Below are positions 1-9,059 of a DNA stretch of 64,000 nucleotides, piece by piece (within the stretch, counting starts at the first letter, position 1; the number at the start of each line of letters is the position of its first letter). The notes beneath the pieces were generated by a model. The model saw nothing but the letters and a program-made list of their open reading frames with translations. It made no database searches and had not been told where the DNA came from. The translations under genes were made by a program, and so were the position numbers. The DNA is from Aggregatilinea lenta. Its GTDB lineage: Bacteria > Chloroflexota > Anaerolineae > Aggregatilineales > Aggregatilineaceae. The stretch is from positions 992,001 through 1,056,000 of the forward strand of contig NZ_BFCB01000003.1 in assembly GCF_003569045.1 (NCBI RefSeq), in the 5' to 3' direction.

Positions 1-1161
1 ATGGGCCTGATGCCGCGCGGCTGGCAAGTGGACGTGGATCGCTGCCCGCCGCTGCCCGCGCTGCTCAAGGACGCGGGCTACGAGAGCCACCTGTTCGGCG
101 TGCAGCACGAGCACTGGGATCCGCGCCGCCTGGGCTACGATGCCATCCACGATCTGCCGTCCGAGTTTTGCGACGACGTGACGCCCGCCGTGGTGGACTG
201 GTTGCGCGCGCGCGCGGACGCTGACGCGCCGTTCCTGGCGGCAGTCGGCTTTTTCGACCCGCACCGCATCGGCCTCGCCAGCCAGGGCTATCGCCCCGAT
301 TTGCTCAACCAGCCGCCGTCGCACTTCTGGCGCGACGTGTACACCAAAGTCGATCCCGCTGCGGTCGAGGTCCCGCCCTTCCTGCTCGACACCCCCGTGC
401 AGCGCGCGGAGTTGGCCGATTTTTACGCCGCGATCCAGTTCGTCGATCGGCAGATCGGCGTCATCACGCGCACGCTGGACGAAACCGGGCTGGCCGATAA
501 CACGCTGCTGATGTTCGTCATCGATCACGGCGCGTCGTTCCTGCACTCCAAAGGCACGCTGTACGACGGCGGCACGAAGGTCGCGTGCATGGTGCGCTGG
601 CCGGGCGTGATCCCGGCGGGGCAGCGCGTGGCGGGCCTGACCAGCCACGTGGACATCGTGCCGACCCTGCTCGAACTGCTGGATCTGCCAACCCCCGCGC
701 ACGTCGAAGGGCAGAGCCTCGCGGACGTGCTGCGCGGCGGCGACGCCCCCACGCGCGATTACGTTTTCGCGGAAAAGAACTACACGCAGTACTTCGATCC
801 GCAGCGCATGGTGCGCTCGGAGCGGTTCAAGTACATCCGGCGCGGGATTCGCAGCTCGATCTTCGACTTCGTGCTGACCGAGCTGGAGATGAGTGCGCCC
901 AGCTTCCGCAACAACAAGGACGTGTTCGGATTTTACTCCTGCGCGCGGCGCACCGAGGAATTCTACGATCTCGACGCGGACCCCGCCGAACTGCACAACT
1001 TGGCCGAAGATCCGGCCTACGCGGACACGCTGAACGCCCTGCGTGCCGCGCTGGATCGCCACCTGGATGCCACCGCCGACCCGTTCCGCGACCTGCGGAT
1101 CAGCCCGCAGATGCCGCCGGACGTTTACGCAGAGATGAAGCGAGCGAGTAGGGCGCGATGA
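1..1161 (+). CDS. Sulfatase (alkaline-phosphatase fold), 5'-truncated by window edge
   Basis: C-terminal 386 residues of a type I sulfatase, an enzyme that hydrolyses sulfate esters, often of sulfated glycans. Visible family marks are the FFDPHR block near residues 84-89, the metal-site DHG at 175-177 and the following HSKGTLYDGG block with Lys184, then a C-terminal region of the N-sulfoglucosamine or iduronate sulfatase type. The N-terminal quarter with the C/S-x-P-x-R formylglycine motif lies before base 1, so the class (Cys or Ser type) cannot be read and the ATG at base 1 is probably internal. Its stop overlaps the next start as ATGA (1158-1161), which implies translational coupling. A radical-SAM sulfatase maturase is encoded at 7755-9059 on the other strand and could mature it. 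Confidence 0.9.
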   Translation: MGLMPRGWQVDVDRCPPLPALLKDAGYESHLFGVQHEHWDPRRLGYDAIHDLPSEFCDDVTPAVVDWLRARADADAPFLAAVGFFDPHRIGLASQGYRPDLLNQPPSHFWRDVYTKVDPAAVEVPPFLLDTPVQRAELADFYAAIQFVDRQIGVITRTLDETGLADNTLLMFVIDHGASFLHSKGTLYDGGTKVACMVRWPGVIPAGQRVAGLTSHVDIVPTLLELLDLPTPAHVEGQSLADVLRGGDAPTRDYVFAEKNYTQYFDPQRMVRSERFKYIRRGIRSSIFDFVLTELEMSAPSFRNNKDVFGFYSCARRTEEFYDLDADPAELHNLAEDPAYADTLNALRAALDRHLDATADPFRDLRISPQMPPDVYAEMKRASRAR

Positions 1162-2261
1162 ATTCACGAGAGCGGATCAAGACATCGCTCGCGTTCCGGG
1201 AACCGGATCGCATCGGCAAGGGGGATGCCTATTGGGAAGATACGCTCACGCGCTGGCATGACGAAGGCCTGCCGGTCGATGCCGACGTGAAGGACGTCTT
1301 CGGGTTTGACATCGAGCCGATCTTCATGGACGCGTCGCTGCGTTTGCCGGAAATGCTGCTGGAAGACACGGACGAATACACCATCCGCCAGGACAAGATC
1401 GGTTATACAGCCAAGCAGTGGAAGGGTCGTTCCGGGGCGCTGGGTTACCTGAACCACGTGATCGAAACGAGCGCGGACTGGGACCGGTTGAAGGGTCGCC
1501 TCGCGGTGGACTTCGGCGGCACGAGCCGCATTCACACCGTCTCGTACTTCGAGCCGTTCGTGCAGTACCCTACCTGGGCCGAGATGGGTGCGACTTTCCG
1601 CCATCTGCTGATCAAAGAACGCTACATCCTGCTGCACGTCTACGGCCCGTGGGAAGCGACGTGGCGCAAGCACGGGTTCGACACGTCCCTGATGACGCTG
1701 GCGCTGGAGCCGGAATTTATCGCGGACATGTGCGAAACGCACGTCGATCTGGTGATCGCCACGCTCGACCGTGCGCAGGCGGAAGGCATCGTGCCGGACG
1801 GGCTGTTTATGGTGGAAGACCTGGGCATGAGCACCGGGATGATGTTCTCGCCCCGCATGTACGAGCGTGTGATCTATCCGGCGCACAAACGCCTGGGCGA
1901 CGCGCTGCGACAGCGCGGCATCACCTACTTCATGCACAGCGATGGCGACATCCGCACGGTGATCCCGCGCCTGATCGACGCGGGCGTGCAGGTGCTGCAG
2001 CCGCTGGAGGCCAAAAGCCGCATGGACGTGCGTACGCTCAAGGCCGAGTATGGCCACGACCTCGTGTTTTTCGGCAACATCGACGTGCGCATGATGTCCG
2101 CGTCCAGGGCCGAGTTGGAAGAAGAAGTACGCACCAAGCTGGCAGCGGTGATGCCTGGGGGCGGGTATATCTACCACTCCGACCATTCGGTGCCGCCGAC
2201 CGTCAGTTTTGAAAACTACTGTTTCCTGATGGATCTCTTAAGTCGATACGGTTCTTACTGA
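1158..2261 (+). CDS. Uroporphyrinogen decarboxylase-family (UroD/MtaA fold) protein, subtype without Cys zinc motif
   Basis: 367 residues, UroD-like TIM barrel throughout. Such proteins are common in anaerobe catabolic islands, usually as predicted methyltransferases, and are not haem enzymes there. The barrel segments YFMHSDGD and FFGNIDVR and the late YIYHSDHSVPPT are recognisable. The H-x-C...C zinc site of corrinoid methyltransferases such as MtaA is absent: the equivalent position reads H-S-D-G. The start is the ATG overlapping the sulfatase stop by 4 bp. The gene is followed after 21 bp by an aldolase gene. Substrate unknown; a role in the same pathway as its operon neighbours is inference. 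Confidence 0.82.
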   Translation: MNSRERIKTSLAFREPDRIGKGDAYWEDTLTRWHDEGLPVDADVKDVFGFDIEPIFMDASLRLPEMLLEDTDEYTIRQDKIGYTAKQWKGRSGALGYLNHVIETSADWDRLKGRLAVDFGGTSRIHTVSYFEPFVQYPTWAEMGATFRHLLIKERYILLHVYGPWEATWRKHGFDTSLMTLALEPEFIADMCETHVDLVIATLDRAQAEGIVPDGLFMVEDLGMSTGMMFSPRMYERVIYPAHKRLGDALRQRGITYFMHSDGDIRTVIPRLIDAGVQVLQPLEAKSRMDVRTLKAEYGHDLVFFGNIDVRMMSASRAELEEEVRTKLAAVMPGGGYIYHSDHSVPPTVSFENYCFLMDLLSRYGSY

Positions 2262-2282
2262 CCGTTGGAGGACAATACAACG

Positions 2283-3170
2283 ATGTCTCAATTTTCCGGT
2301 ACGTGGCCCGCGCTCGTAACGCCGTTTACGGCGGGCAATACGATCAACGTCGATACGGTGGTCAGGCTTGTATCCTACCACCTGGACAAAAACGTGGGCG
2401 GCTTTTACGTCTGCGGCAGCACGGGCAGCGGCGTCTACCAATCCGTAGCCGAGCGTAAGCTGGTCGCTGAAACAGCCCTGAAGACGGTCGCCGGGCGCGT
2501 CCCGGTGGTGGTGCACGTCGGCGCGGTGGCGCTCGTGGACGCGATCGATCTCGCGCGTCACGCCCAGGAACACGGCGCGGCAGCGTTCAGCAGCATCATT
2601 CCGCCGCTCTATCCCGGCATGGATGACGTGCTCGCCTATTATGAAGCCCTGGCGAGCGCCGTGCCCGATTTCTCGTTCTTCCCCTACCTGGCCCGGCCCG
2701 AAGTCAACGCGCTCGATCTGGTGCGCAAGCTGCTGCATCTGCCCAACGTGGTCGGCACCAAGTACACCGGCCCGAACATGCACGAGTTCGGCCAGATCGC
2801 GTCGCTGCGTGACGATGGCTGGTCGGTGTTCTCCGGCATGGACGAGCAGAGCGTCTTCGCGGCGATGTCCGGCTCGTGCGGGCACATCGGCTCGACGCTG
2901 AACTTCATGCCCGGCATCTACGCCGGGATCCGTGCGCACCTCGCCGCCGGGGAATATGACTGCGCGCTGAGCCTGCAGCAGCAAGCCAATGCTGTGACGC
3001 GCGTCCTGCTCAACCACGACTTCGGCGGCACGCTGTACGAGACGATGAGCATCCTCGGCTTCGACTGTGGCAATCCGCGCCTGCCGTGGCAGCCGCTCTC
3101 GGCGGAGGCCAAGAAAGCCTTCCGCGCGGAACTCGAAGCGGCGGGCTTCTGGGACGCGGCGCAGATGTAG
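2283..3170 (+). CDS. Dihydrodipicolinate synthase / N-acetylneuraminate lyase family aldolase
   Basis: 295 residues, about the usual length for this class I aldolase family, which cleaves or forms 2-keto acids through a Schiff base. The expected lysine is Lys160 in GTKYTG; the phosphate/carboxylate loop reads GSTGSG at 45-50 (NAL-like rather than the GTTGE of DapA) and the PY pair at 134-135 is the likely catalytic tyrosine region. The ATG at 2283 is chosen because GGAGG at 2267-2271 is 11 bp upstream; an in-frame TTG at 2265 sits on that ribosome binding site. With a glycyl-radical enzyme and an RraA aldolase downstream, a job in cleaving a 2-keto-3-deoxy acid is likely but unproven. It is probably not lysine biosynthesis. 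Confidence 0.85.
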   Translation: MSQFSGTWPALVTPFTAGNTINVDTVVRLVSYHLDKNVGGFYVCGSTGSGVYQSVAERKLVAETALKTVAGRVPVVVHVGAVALVDAIDLARHAQEHGAAAFSSIIPPLYPGMDDVLAYYEALASAVPDFSFFPYLARPEVNALDLVRKLLHLPNVVGTKYTGPNMHEFGQIASLRDDGWSVFSGMDEQSVFAAMSGSCGHIGSTLNFMPGIYAGIRAHLAAGEYDCALSLQQQANAVTRVLLNHDFGGTLYETMSILGFDCGNPRLPWQPLSAEAKKAFRAELEAAGFWDAAQM

Positions 3171-3228
3171 CACCGCGCGCAAGCGCCTGTGCACGAAGCT
3201 GGACGGGACGAGGGGACAGGAGCACCGC

Positions 3229-5457
3229 ATGGAAGTTGCAGCACTCACCTACCAACAGCGCCTTGATGCGCTGCGCGCCACCAAAATGGCCCAGACCCGC
3301 GAGAAGCAGGCCGTGCTGGGCGCGATGGACCACGACGACTGGGCCATCGTGCTGCCGCCGCCGGAACTGCGCGAGATCGTGGACGCGATCAGCGGGTCCG
3401 GCGAGCCGATCAAGGACTGCATCTTCAAGGGCTGGCAGCCTAAGGCGAACCACCCGTCCGGCGGGATGTTCGGCCCGCGCGCCGTGGGCGATAACTACCG
3501 CGACTTTCTGGAACGTCACCCGGTCTATATCGATCCCATGAGTTCGCTGGCCGGGGCGTATATGTTCAACTTCATGTCGTATCGCAAACCATATTGGAAC
3601 CCCGATTTTGACTTTAGCCATTTAGTTCCCGAGCAGGAAAAGTATAAGGTTATTCCCGGTATCGGCGGCAGCCAGCACTTCTGCCAGGACCTGCAAATCG
3701 GCCTGGATTTGGGCTGGCAGGGCCTGCTGGAAAAGATCCGCGCCTATCGCAAGCAGAACTACCCGCACGGCCACGACTTCTATCATGGCATCGGCCAGGT
3801 GGTGCACGGCGTCCAGAACTGGATCGGACGCCACGCCGAGGCCGCCCGCGCGCTGGCCGCGCAGGAATCCGACCCGGCGCTGCGGCAGAATCTCGACGAG
3901 CTGGCCGCGATCAACGCCTACCTCGTGACCGAACCGCCGCGCACCTTCCGCGAGGCGTGCCAGTGGATTCTGTGGTACCAGATGACAGCGCGCATGTACA
4001 ACGGCAGCGGATCGCTGGGGCGGCTCGACGTGCTGCTGCTGCCGTACTACGAGCGCGACACGGCGGCGGGCTTGCTCACCGACGAAGAAGCGATCTTCCA
4101 CGTCGCGTGCCTGCTCCTGCGCGACACGGCCTATCTTCAGCTCGGCGGGCCGGACGCGGACGGCCACGACGTGACCAATCACCTCTCGTACCTGATCCTC
4201 GAGGCGGGCCACCGGCTGCGCATCCCGGCCAACATCGGCGTGAGCGTGGGCGCGGGCGTCGATCCGGCGCTGCTTCAGCGCGCGGTCGAGATCATCGTGC
4301 AAGACAAGCAGGGCTACCCCAAGTTCCTGGGCACGGATCAGGTGGTCGAGGGCACGGCGAAAAACGACGTCCCGCTGGAGGCCGCGCGCCAGCGCGTCTA
4401 CTCCGGCTGCCACTGGTCGGCCATTCCGGGGCGCGAATATGGCCTGATGGACATCGTGAAGATCAACTTCGGCACGGTGTTCGACGTGGCCCTGCGCGAC
4501 ATGCTGGCCGATGCCAGCACGCCCAATACACTCGACGCGCTGTGGGATCGCTTCGCGTACCATCTGGGGCGCGCTGTGGACGTGGTAGCTCAGGGGCTGG
4601 ACGTGCATATGGCGCACATGCACGAGGTCTTCCCCGAACTCGTGCTCGACCTGTGCTGTTATGGCCCGGTCGAAAAGGGCCTGGACGCGTCGCACGGCGG
4701 CGTGGAATTCTACCTGCTGGGCGTGGACGGGGCGGCGCTGGCCACCGTCGCGGACTCCTTCGCGGCAATCGAGCAGCGTGTGGTGCAGGAAGGGCGCATG
4801 AGCTGGGACGACCTGCTGCGCCACCTCGACGAGAACTGGTCCGGGTCGGACGGCGAGCGCGCCCGCCTGATGATGCGCAGCGTACCGCGCTTTGGGCACG
4901 GCAACACCCTGGCCGACACCTACGCGCGCCGCATCAGCGAGATGTTCAGCACGCTGGTCCACGTCAAGCCCACGCCGGACGGCTTCCGCATGGTCCCCGG
5001 CATCTTCTCGTGGGCGCTGACGCTGTCGATGGGGCGCGTGCTGGGCGCGACGCCCAACGGTCGCCGGGCGGGCGAGCCGATCTCGCACGGTGCGAACCCG
5101 CACCCCGGCTTCCGCAAGGACGGCGCGCCGTCGGCACTGGCCGTCGCGGTGGCGAGCGTGCAGCCTGGGTACGGCAACACCGCGCCGCTGCAAATCGACC
5201 TCGAACCGTCCATCGCGCAGGACGATCTCGCCCAGGCGCAGATCGCCAGCCTGATCCGCACGCACTTCGACCTGGGCGGCACACAGATCAACATGAACGT
5301 GCTGGATACGCAAACCCTGCTCGAAGCGTACGAGGATCCGTCGAAGTACCCCGATCTCGTGGTGCGGGTGACGGGCTTCAGCGCGTACTTCGCCAGCCTG
5401 TCGCCGGAGTTCCGCAAGATGGTCGTGGACCGCGTGCTCGCGGCGGAGAAAGCGTAA
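3229..5457 (+). CDS. Glycyl-radical enzyme 1 (pyruvate formate-lyase family), uncharacterised subtype
   Basis: 742 residues, PFL-like domain followed by the C-terminal glycyl-radical domain. The radical site is R-V-T-G-F with Gly716, 26 residues from the end. The presumed thiyl cysteine is Cys393 in YSGCHW, 323 residues before the glycine, matching the spacing in known enzymes (PFL C419/G734, glycerol dehydratase C433/G763). The Glu two residues after Cys in GCVE-type dehydratases is replaced by Trp. A second conserved block, DLCCYGP (Cys476-477), recurs in the paralogue at 43229-45463. The start at 3229 follows GGGACAGGAG. No activase gene lies in this operon; the one at 45487-46452 is a candidate partner. 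Function (dehydratase, C-C or C-S lyase) cannot be told from sequence. Confidence 0.88.
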   Translation: MEVAALTYQQRLDALRATKMAQTREKQAVLGAMDHDDWAIVLPPPELREIVDAISGSGEPIKDCIFKGWQPKANHPSGGMFGPRAVGDNYRDFLERHPVYIDPMSSLAGAYMFNFMSYRKPYWNPDFDFSHLVPEQEKYKVIPGIGGSQHFCQDLQIGLDLGWQGLLEKIRAYRKQNYPHGHDFYHGIGQVVHGVQNWIGRHAEAARALAAQESDPALRQNLDELAAINAYLVTEPPRTFREACQWILWYQMTARMYNGSGSLGRLDVLLLPYYERDTAAGLLTDEEAIFHVACLLLRDTAYLQLGGPDADGHDVTNHLSYLILEAGHRLRIPANIGVSVGAGVDPALLQRAVEIIVQDKQGYPKFLGTDQVVEGTAKNDVPLEAARQRVYSGCHWSAIPGREYGLMDIVKINFGTVFDVALRDMLADASTPNTLDALWDRFAYHLGRAVDVVAQGLDVHMAHMHEVFPELVLDLCCYGPVEKGLDASHGGVEFYLLGVDGAALATVADSFAAIEQRVVQEGRMSWDDLLRHLDENWSGSDGERARLMMRSVPRFGHGNTLADTYARRISEMFSTLVHVKPTPDGFRMVPGIFSWALTLSMGRVLGATPNGRRAGEPISHGANPHPGFRKDGAPSALAVAVASVQPGYGNTAPLQIDLEPSIAQDDLAQAQIASLIRTHFDLGGTQINMNVLDTQTLLEAYEDPSKYPDLVVRVTGFSAYFASLSPEFRKMVVDRVLAAEKA

Positions 5458-5616
5458 GTCCGGGGAGCGGGGGTTCACCCCTGCGCCCCACGCCCAACGG
5501 GGGTTGTGTAGGGGTGGGTTTTTAACCTGCGCTTTACGTGCCCGAATTAAAGGTTAAAGAGCGTTAAAAGATGGCAGGGTGCGGGGCAGCGTCCCGCAAA
5601 ACCAGCGGAGAGAGCG

Positions 5617-6342
5617 ATGACTACGATTATTTCCGGCGTGCTGGACAAGCTACGCCGCTTTGACACGCCGACGATCTGCAACGTGATCGAGCTGTTCGGG
5701 GTGCGCCCGCACACCGACGGCTTCATGGACGACCGTATTCGGGCGGACTTTCCGGAGCTGCCGCCGATGGTCGGCTTCGCGTCCACGGCGACGTTCCGCG
5801 CGGCGGTTCGCCCGCGTGACGGCGACGCGTACCACCACCTGACGGCGCAGATCGCGCGCTTCGAAGAACTCGACGGGCCGCCGGTCGTGGTGTTTCAGGA
5901 CCTGGACAGCCCGGTGAAGGCGGCGACGTTCGGGGAAATCATGTGCACGTCCTACCAGCGCTTCGGCGCGGTCGGGCTGGTGACGTCCGGCGGCGGGCGC
6001 GACCTGGATCAGGTGCATGCGCTGGGGTTCCCGGTGTTCACCAGCGGCACGATCTGCGCGCACGGCTACTGCAGCATCGTGGATCTGCACGTGCCGGTGC
6101 ACGTCGGCGGCGTGGCCGTGTATCCCAACGACCTGCTGCACGGCGATCTGAACGGCGTGACGACTATCCCGCGCGAGATCGGGAGTGAGGTGGCGGATGC
6201 CGCGGACGAGTTCGTGGCGGCGGAGGCAGTCATTCTCGCGGCGCTGCGCGACGAGACGGCCACGCTCGATACGCTGCGCGAGGCGACCGCCGAATGCGAC
6301 GCGCAGATTGGCGCGATCCGGCAGCGCGTGCACCGGACGTAG
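5617..6342 (+). CDS. RraA-family aldolase/decarboxylase (HMG/CHA aldolase type)
   Basis: 241 residues of the RraA / 4-hydroxy-4-methyl-2-oxoglutarate aldolase family. These are divalent-metal enzymes that cleave 4-hydroxy-2-oxo acids or decarboxylate oxaloacetate. The signature acid-X20-R-D is present as Glu107...Arg128-Asp129, and the C-terminal VYPNDLLHGDLNGVTTIP block is typical. Start ATG 5617 follows GGAGAGAG. It is separated from the upstream glycyl-radical gene by 159 bp rich in short GC repeats without a clear terminator, so it may belong to the same operon. It has no sign of being the RNase E regulator role of E. coli RraA. A second RraA-like gene is at 23259-23951. Confidence 0.8.
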   Translation: MTTIISGVLDKLRRFDTPTICNVIELFGVRPHTDGFMDDRIRADFPELPPMVGFASTATFRAAVRPRDGDAYHHLTAQIARFEELDGPPVVVFQDLDSPVKAATFGEIMCTSYQRFGAVGLVTSGGGRDLDQVHALGFPVFTSGTICAHGYCSIVDLHVPVHVGGVAVYPNDLLHGDLNGVTTIPREIGSEVADAADEFVAAEAVILAALRDETATLDTLREATAECDAQIGAIRQRVHRT

Positions 6343-6514
6343 CAGCCATCATGTGCCGCCCGTGCGGTATAACCGATCCCGGCCTTCCCCACACTTCCCC
6401 TTCGCCCCTGCAGGAAGAGCCATCCGCGCACGGCAATGTCATGAAGAAATGAAAACCGGGCCTCATCCTGTGATATGATGCGAGTGCGCGTTGTATCTTG
6501 GGGAGAAGCAAAAA

Positions 6515-7729
6515 ATGAAACGGTTCCTATCCCTGGCTGCTGCCACTGCTGCGGTCTGGATCGTGCTGGCATCGGGCACGACTGCCGCGCAGGGAGATGA
6601 GCAGCGCAAACCCACTCCGGTTCCTTCCGATCTTGACGCCTTCCTGTCCGTTACGGCGACCCCAAACGCCGCCCTAGACCTGATCCCCCGGCAGAACAGC
6701 ACCGACTTCACCTTCGATCCGTACCAGCTCGCGATTCCCGGCGGTTGGCTGCCCTGGAAGAGTGACCCGGCCCTGAGCGAATCCGCGAATGAGCAGGCGC
6801 TGGAAGCGTTGGTGGTGCAGATCGATCCGGCGTTGGCGGCGGACGCCAGCGCCGCGATCGAGCAGCTTGTGCCGCCGATGATCGCCGCCGCGCTCGCCCC
6901 CGATACGCCGGGGGGCGAGCTGATCTTCGTGAGCGTACTCGAATTCGGTTATCAGGCCACGCTGAACGACCTGCAGCTGCCCGCCGCGACCGATCCCGCT
7001 CAGGTCATCACGGCGTTGGGATTCCCCGAAGCGCGGATGCTGCACGGAATGGCGGCGGGATTCTCGCTCGAACAGGACCGCGATCAGGCGAGTTACGTGG
7101 GCGGCTTTGCCCTCCCGGAACGTGACCGGTTTATCCTGATCAACGGCACGTGCGATCCCGCCAGTTGGGAAACCTACGGCCCTGCACTCACCGGGATCGT
7201 CGAGTCGTTCCAGTTGAGCGACGCGGATGACGTTGCGCCCACGCCGGGCAAACCGACGCCAAACGCATCCGGCGCGCTGCCTGCCGGATCTTACGACCTC
7301 TCACAGCTGCCGCTACTCACCCCGATCAATATCCTGTACCAGCAGCCGTATCACTTCAGCCTGCCCGCCGTACAGACAGGTACGATCGATCTGGCCGGAC
7401 TGGACATGGATCCCGCGCTGGAGAAGATCGAAGGCACGGACTATTATCCCCCAGTCACCGGGTACGTTCAGGCGGCGGCGACCGTCGTTTTCTACGCCCA
7501 ACCCAACACAACCGTGGGCGTCGTATTCGCCGGGATCAACTACGTGGATACGGTGCTGCTCGTGCGCGACCCGGACGGCGGCTGGCACTTCGCCGATGAC
7601 GTCAAACGCGCCAATCCCGATCCTGCCCTGGCCGTCAACGCCGCCGCCGAGGGCGTCTACGAAGTCTGGGTTGGAGCCAAAATCCCCAACCAGATGGTTG
7701 CGGGCGATCTCTACGTGATCGTGGAATAA
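6515..7729 (+). CDS. Secreted protein of unknown function with PPC-like C-terminal domain
   Basis: 404 residues. A signal peptide is evident (MKRFLSLAAA then a hydrophobic stretch, likely cleaved near TTAAQG). The mature protein begins with a short Pro/Thr-rich linker, then a roughly 180-residue domain I do not recognise, another Pro/Thr linker (residues about 230-255), and a C-terminal beta-rich region whose D-T-V-L-L-V-R-D-P-D-G and Y-E-V-W-V-G-A strands resemble bacterial pre-peptidase C-terminal domains. ATG 6515 is preferred over an upstream TTG because GGGAGAAG lies at 6501-6508. It is convergent with the sulfatase maturase gene. Extracellular or surface role inferred. Confidence 0.7.
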   Translation: MKRFLSLAAATAAVWIVLASGTTAAQGDEQRKPTPVPSDLDAFLSVTATPNAALDLIPRQNSTDFTFDPYQLAIPGGWLPWKSDPALSESANEQALEALVVQIDPALAADASAAIEQLVPPMIAAALAPDTPGGELIFVSVLEFGYQATLNDLQLPAATDPAQVITALGFPEARMLHGMAAGFSLEQDRDQASYVGGFALPERDRFILINGTCDPASWETYGPALTGIVESFQLSDADDVAPTPGKPTPNASGALPAGSYDLSQLPLLTPINILYQQPYHFSLPAVQTGTIDLAGLDMDPALEKIEGTDYYPPVTGYVQAAATVVFYAQPNTTVGVVFAGINYVDTVLLVRDPDGGWHFADDVKRANPDPALAVNAAAEGVYEVWVGAKIPNQMVAGDLYVIVE

Positions 7730-7754
7730 CAGGCGATACGGGGCGGTTCCGCGC

Positions 7755-9059
7755 TCAGGACGTGCGCTTGCCGCAGCAATGTTTGAATTTCTTCCCGCTG
7801 CCGCACGGACACGGATCGTTGCGACCCACGCCCGCGAACTGCTGCTCGCGGGCTTTTTGCTCGCGCGCGAGGTAGATCATGATGTTGGCGGGCGGGCGGC
7901 CCTGCATGAACTCCGACGCCATGAGACGCACCGGCCCGTCGATGTGCGTGAAGAACGACTTGTAGCCGTCGCACAGGTAGTTCAGGCCCGGCTCGCCGTC
8001 CGGCGTGGTGATGAAGCGGTTCTTGGGACATCCCCCGTTGCATACGAAGCGCACGTCGCAATCGCGGCAGAACTGTGGCAGCGTGTCGCGTTTGGCCTGC
8101 CCGAAGCGGAACTGCTGCTCGGAATTCACCAGATCGGCCAGCGGAACGAATGCCATGTTACCCAGCTTGTGCGCCGGCTCCACGAAGTGATCGCACGAGA
8201 AGACATCCCCGTTGTGCTCCATCGCCATCGCGCTGCCGCACGTTTCCTCGAAGATGCACAGGCCGGGCGGCTGGCCCAGCCACGCCGCCAGCGCCACGTC
8301 GAAGATCTGCACGAAAACCTGGCTCACGTCGCGCCGGACCCACTCGTCGAACACGGCGCTAAGGAACTGACCGTATTGCGCCCCGGTCACCGAACGTTCG
8401 GTGACGTCTGATCCTTCTTGAAAACCCGTGTCGTTGGCGCGCTCGACGATGGGGATGAACTGCATGTAGCGCGCGCCGACCTCATCCCGCAAGAAGCGGT
8501 AGACCTCCAGCGGATGCTCCGCGCTGTTCGCGTGCACGCACGTCAGCACGTTGAACTCGACATGGTGCTTCTTGAGCAGCTCGACGCCGCGCAGCACGTT
8601 TTTGAGCGTTGGGCGGCCCCCTTTGTCTACACGGTAGCCGTCGTGCAGCTCACCTGGCCCGTCGATGCTGATCCCGATCAGGAAGCTGTGCTCGTGGAAG
8701 AAGGCGCACCACTCGTCGGTGAGCGTTGTGCCGTTGGTTTGCAGCGCGTTCTGGATCTGCATGCCGGGCTTGCGGTATTTCTCCTGGTAGGCGACGGCCT
8801 GCCGGAAGAAATCCAGCCCCATCAGCGTTGGCTCGCCGCCCTGCCACGCGAAGGTGACCTCCGGCACGCGCTGCGCCTCGATGTACTGGCGCGTGTAGTC
8901 TTCCAGCAGCGTTTCTTCCATGCGGAAGGTGCTGTCCGGGTAGAGTTTTTCTTTCGACAGGAAATAGCAGTAGTCGCAGTCGAGGTTGCAGATCGCCCCG
9001 CGCGGCTTAAGCATGATGTGGAACCCCTGCCGGGGCGGAAAAGTCTGTTTGGTTTTCAA
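7755..9059 (-). CDS. Anaerobic sulfatase-maturating radical SAM enzyme with C-terminal SEC-C motif
   Basis: 434 residues. Radical SAM/SPASM protein that converts the active-site Cys or Ser of sulfatases to formylglycine in the cytoplasm under anoxic conditions. The SAM cluster cysteines are C24-x3-C28-x2-C31 (CNLDCDYC). The SPASM region has a TCGS cysteine, SCDHF with the expected catalytic Asp, and CRDCDVRFVCNGGC. The last 25 residues carry a SEC-C zinc-binding motif (NDPCPCGSGKKFKHCC). The start appears to be TTG at 9059: the FHIMLKP block just before the cluster is conserved in the family, so the first ATG (residue 16) would truncate it. Likely partner is the sulfatase at the window's left end. 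Confidence 0.9.
   Translation of the reverse strand: MKTKQTFPPRQGFHIMLKPRGAICNLDCDYCYFLSKEKLYPDSTFRMEETLLEDYTRQYIEAQRVPEVTFAWQGGEPTLMGLDFFRQAVAYQEKYRKPGMQIQNALQTNGTTLTDEWCAFFHEHSFLIGISIDGPGELHDGYRVDKGGRPTLKNVLRGVELLKKHHVEFNVLTCVHANSAEHPLEVYRFLRDEVGARYMQFIPIVERANDTGFQEGSDVTERSVTGAQYGQFLSAVFDEWVRRDVSQVFVQIFDVALAAWLGQPPGLCIFEETCGSAMAMEHNGDVFSCDHFVEPAHKLGNMAFVPLADLVNSEQQFRFGQAKRDTLPQFCRDCDVRFVCNGGCPKNRFITTPDGEPGLNYLCDGYKSFFTHIDGPVRLMASEFMQGRPPANIMIYLAREQKAREQQFAGVGRNDPCPCGSGKKFKHCCGKRTS

Noticed and set aside
1158-2261. HemE (haem biosynthesis) assignment for the UroD-fold gene
   Set aside because: It sits in a catabolic operon, no other haem gene is near, and the family is mostly non-haem in such contexts.
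3622-5478. Open frame of 618 codons antisense to glycyl-radical enzyme 1
   Set aside because: It mirrors the real gene, is rich in Arg/His/Gln runs, has no family features, and arises from high GC at third codon positions.
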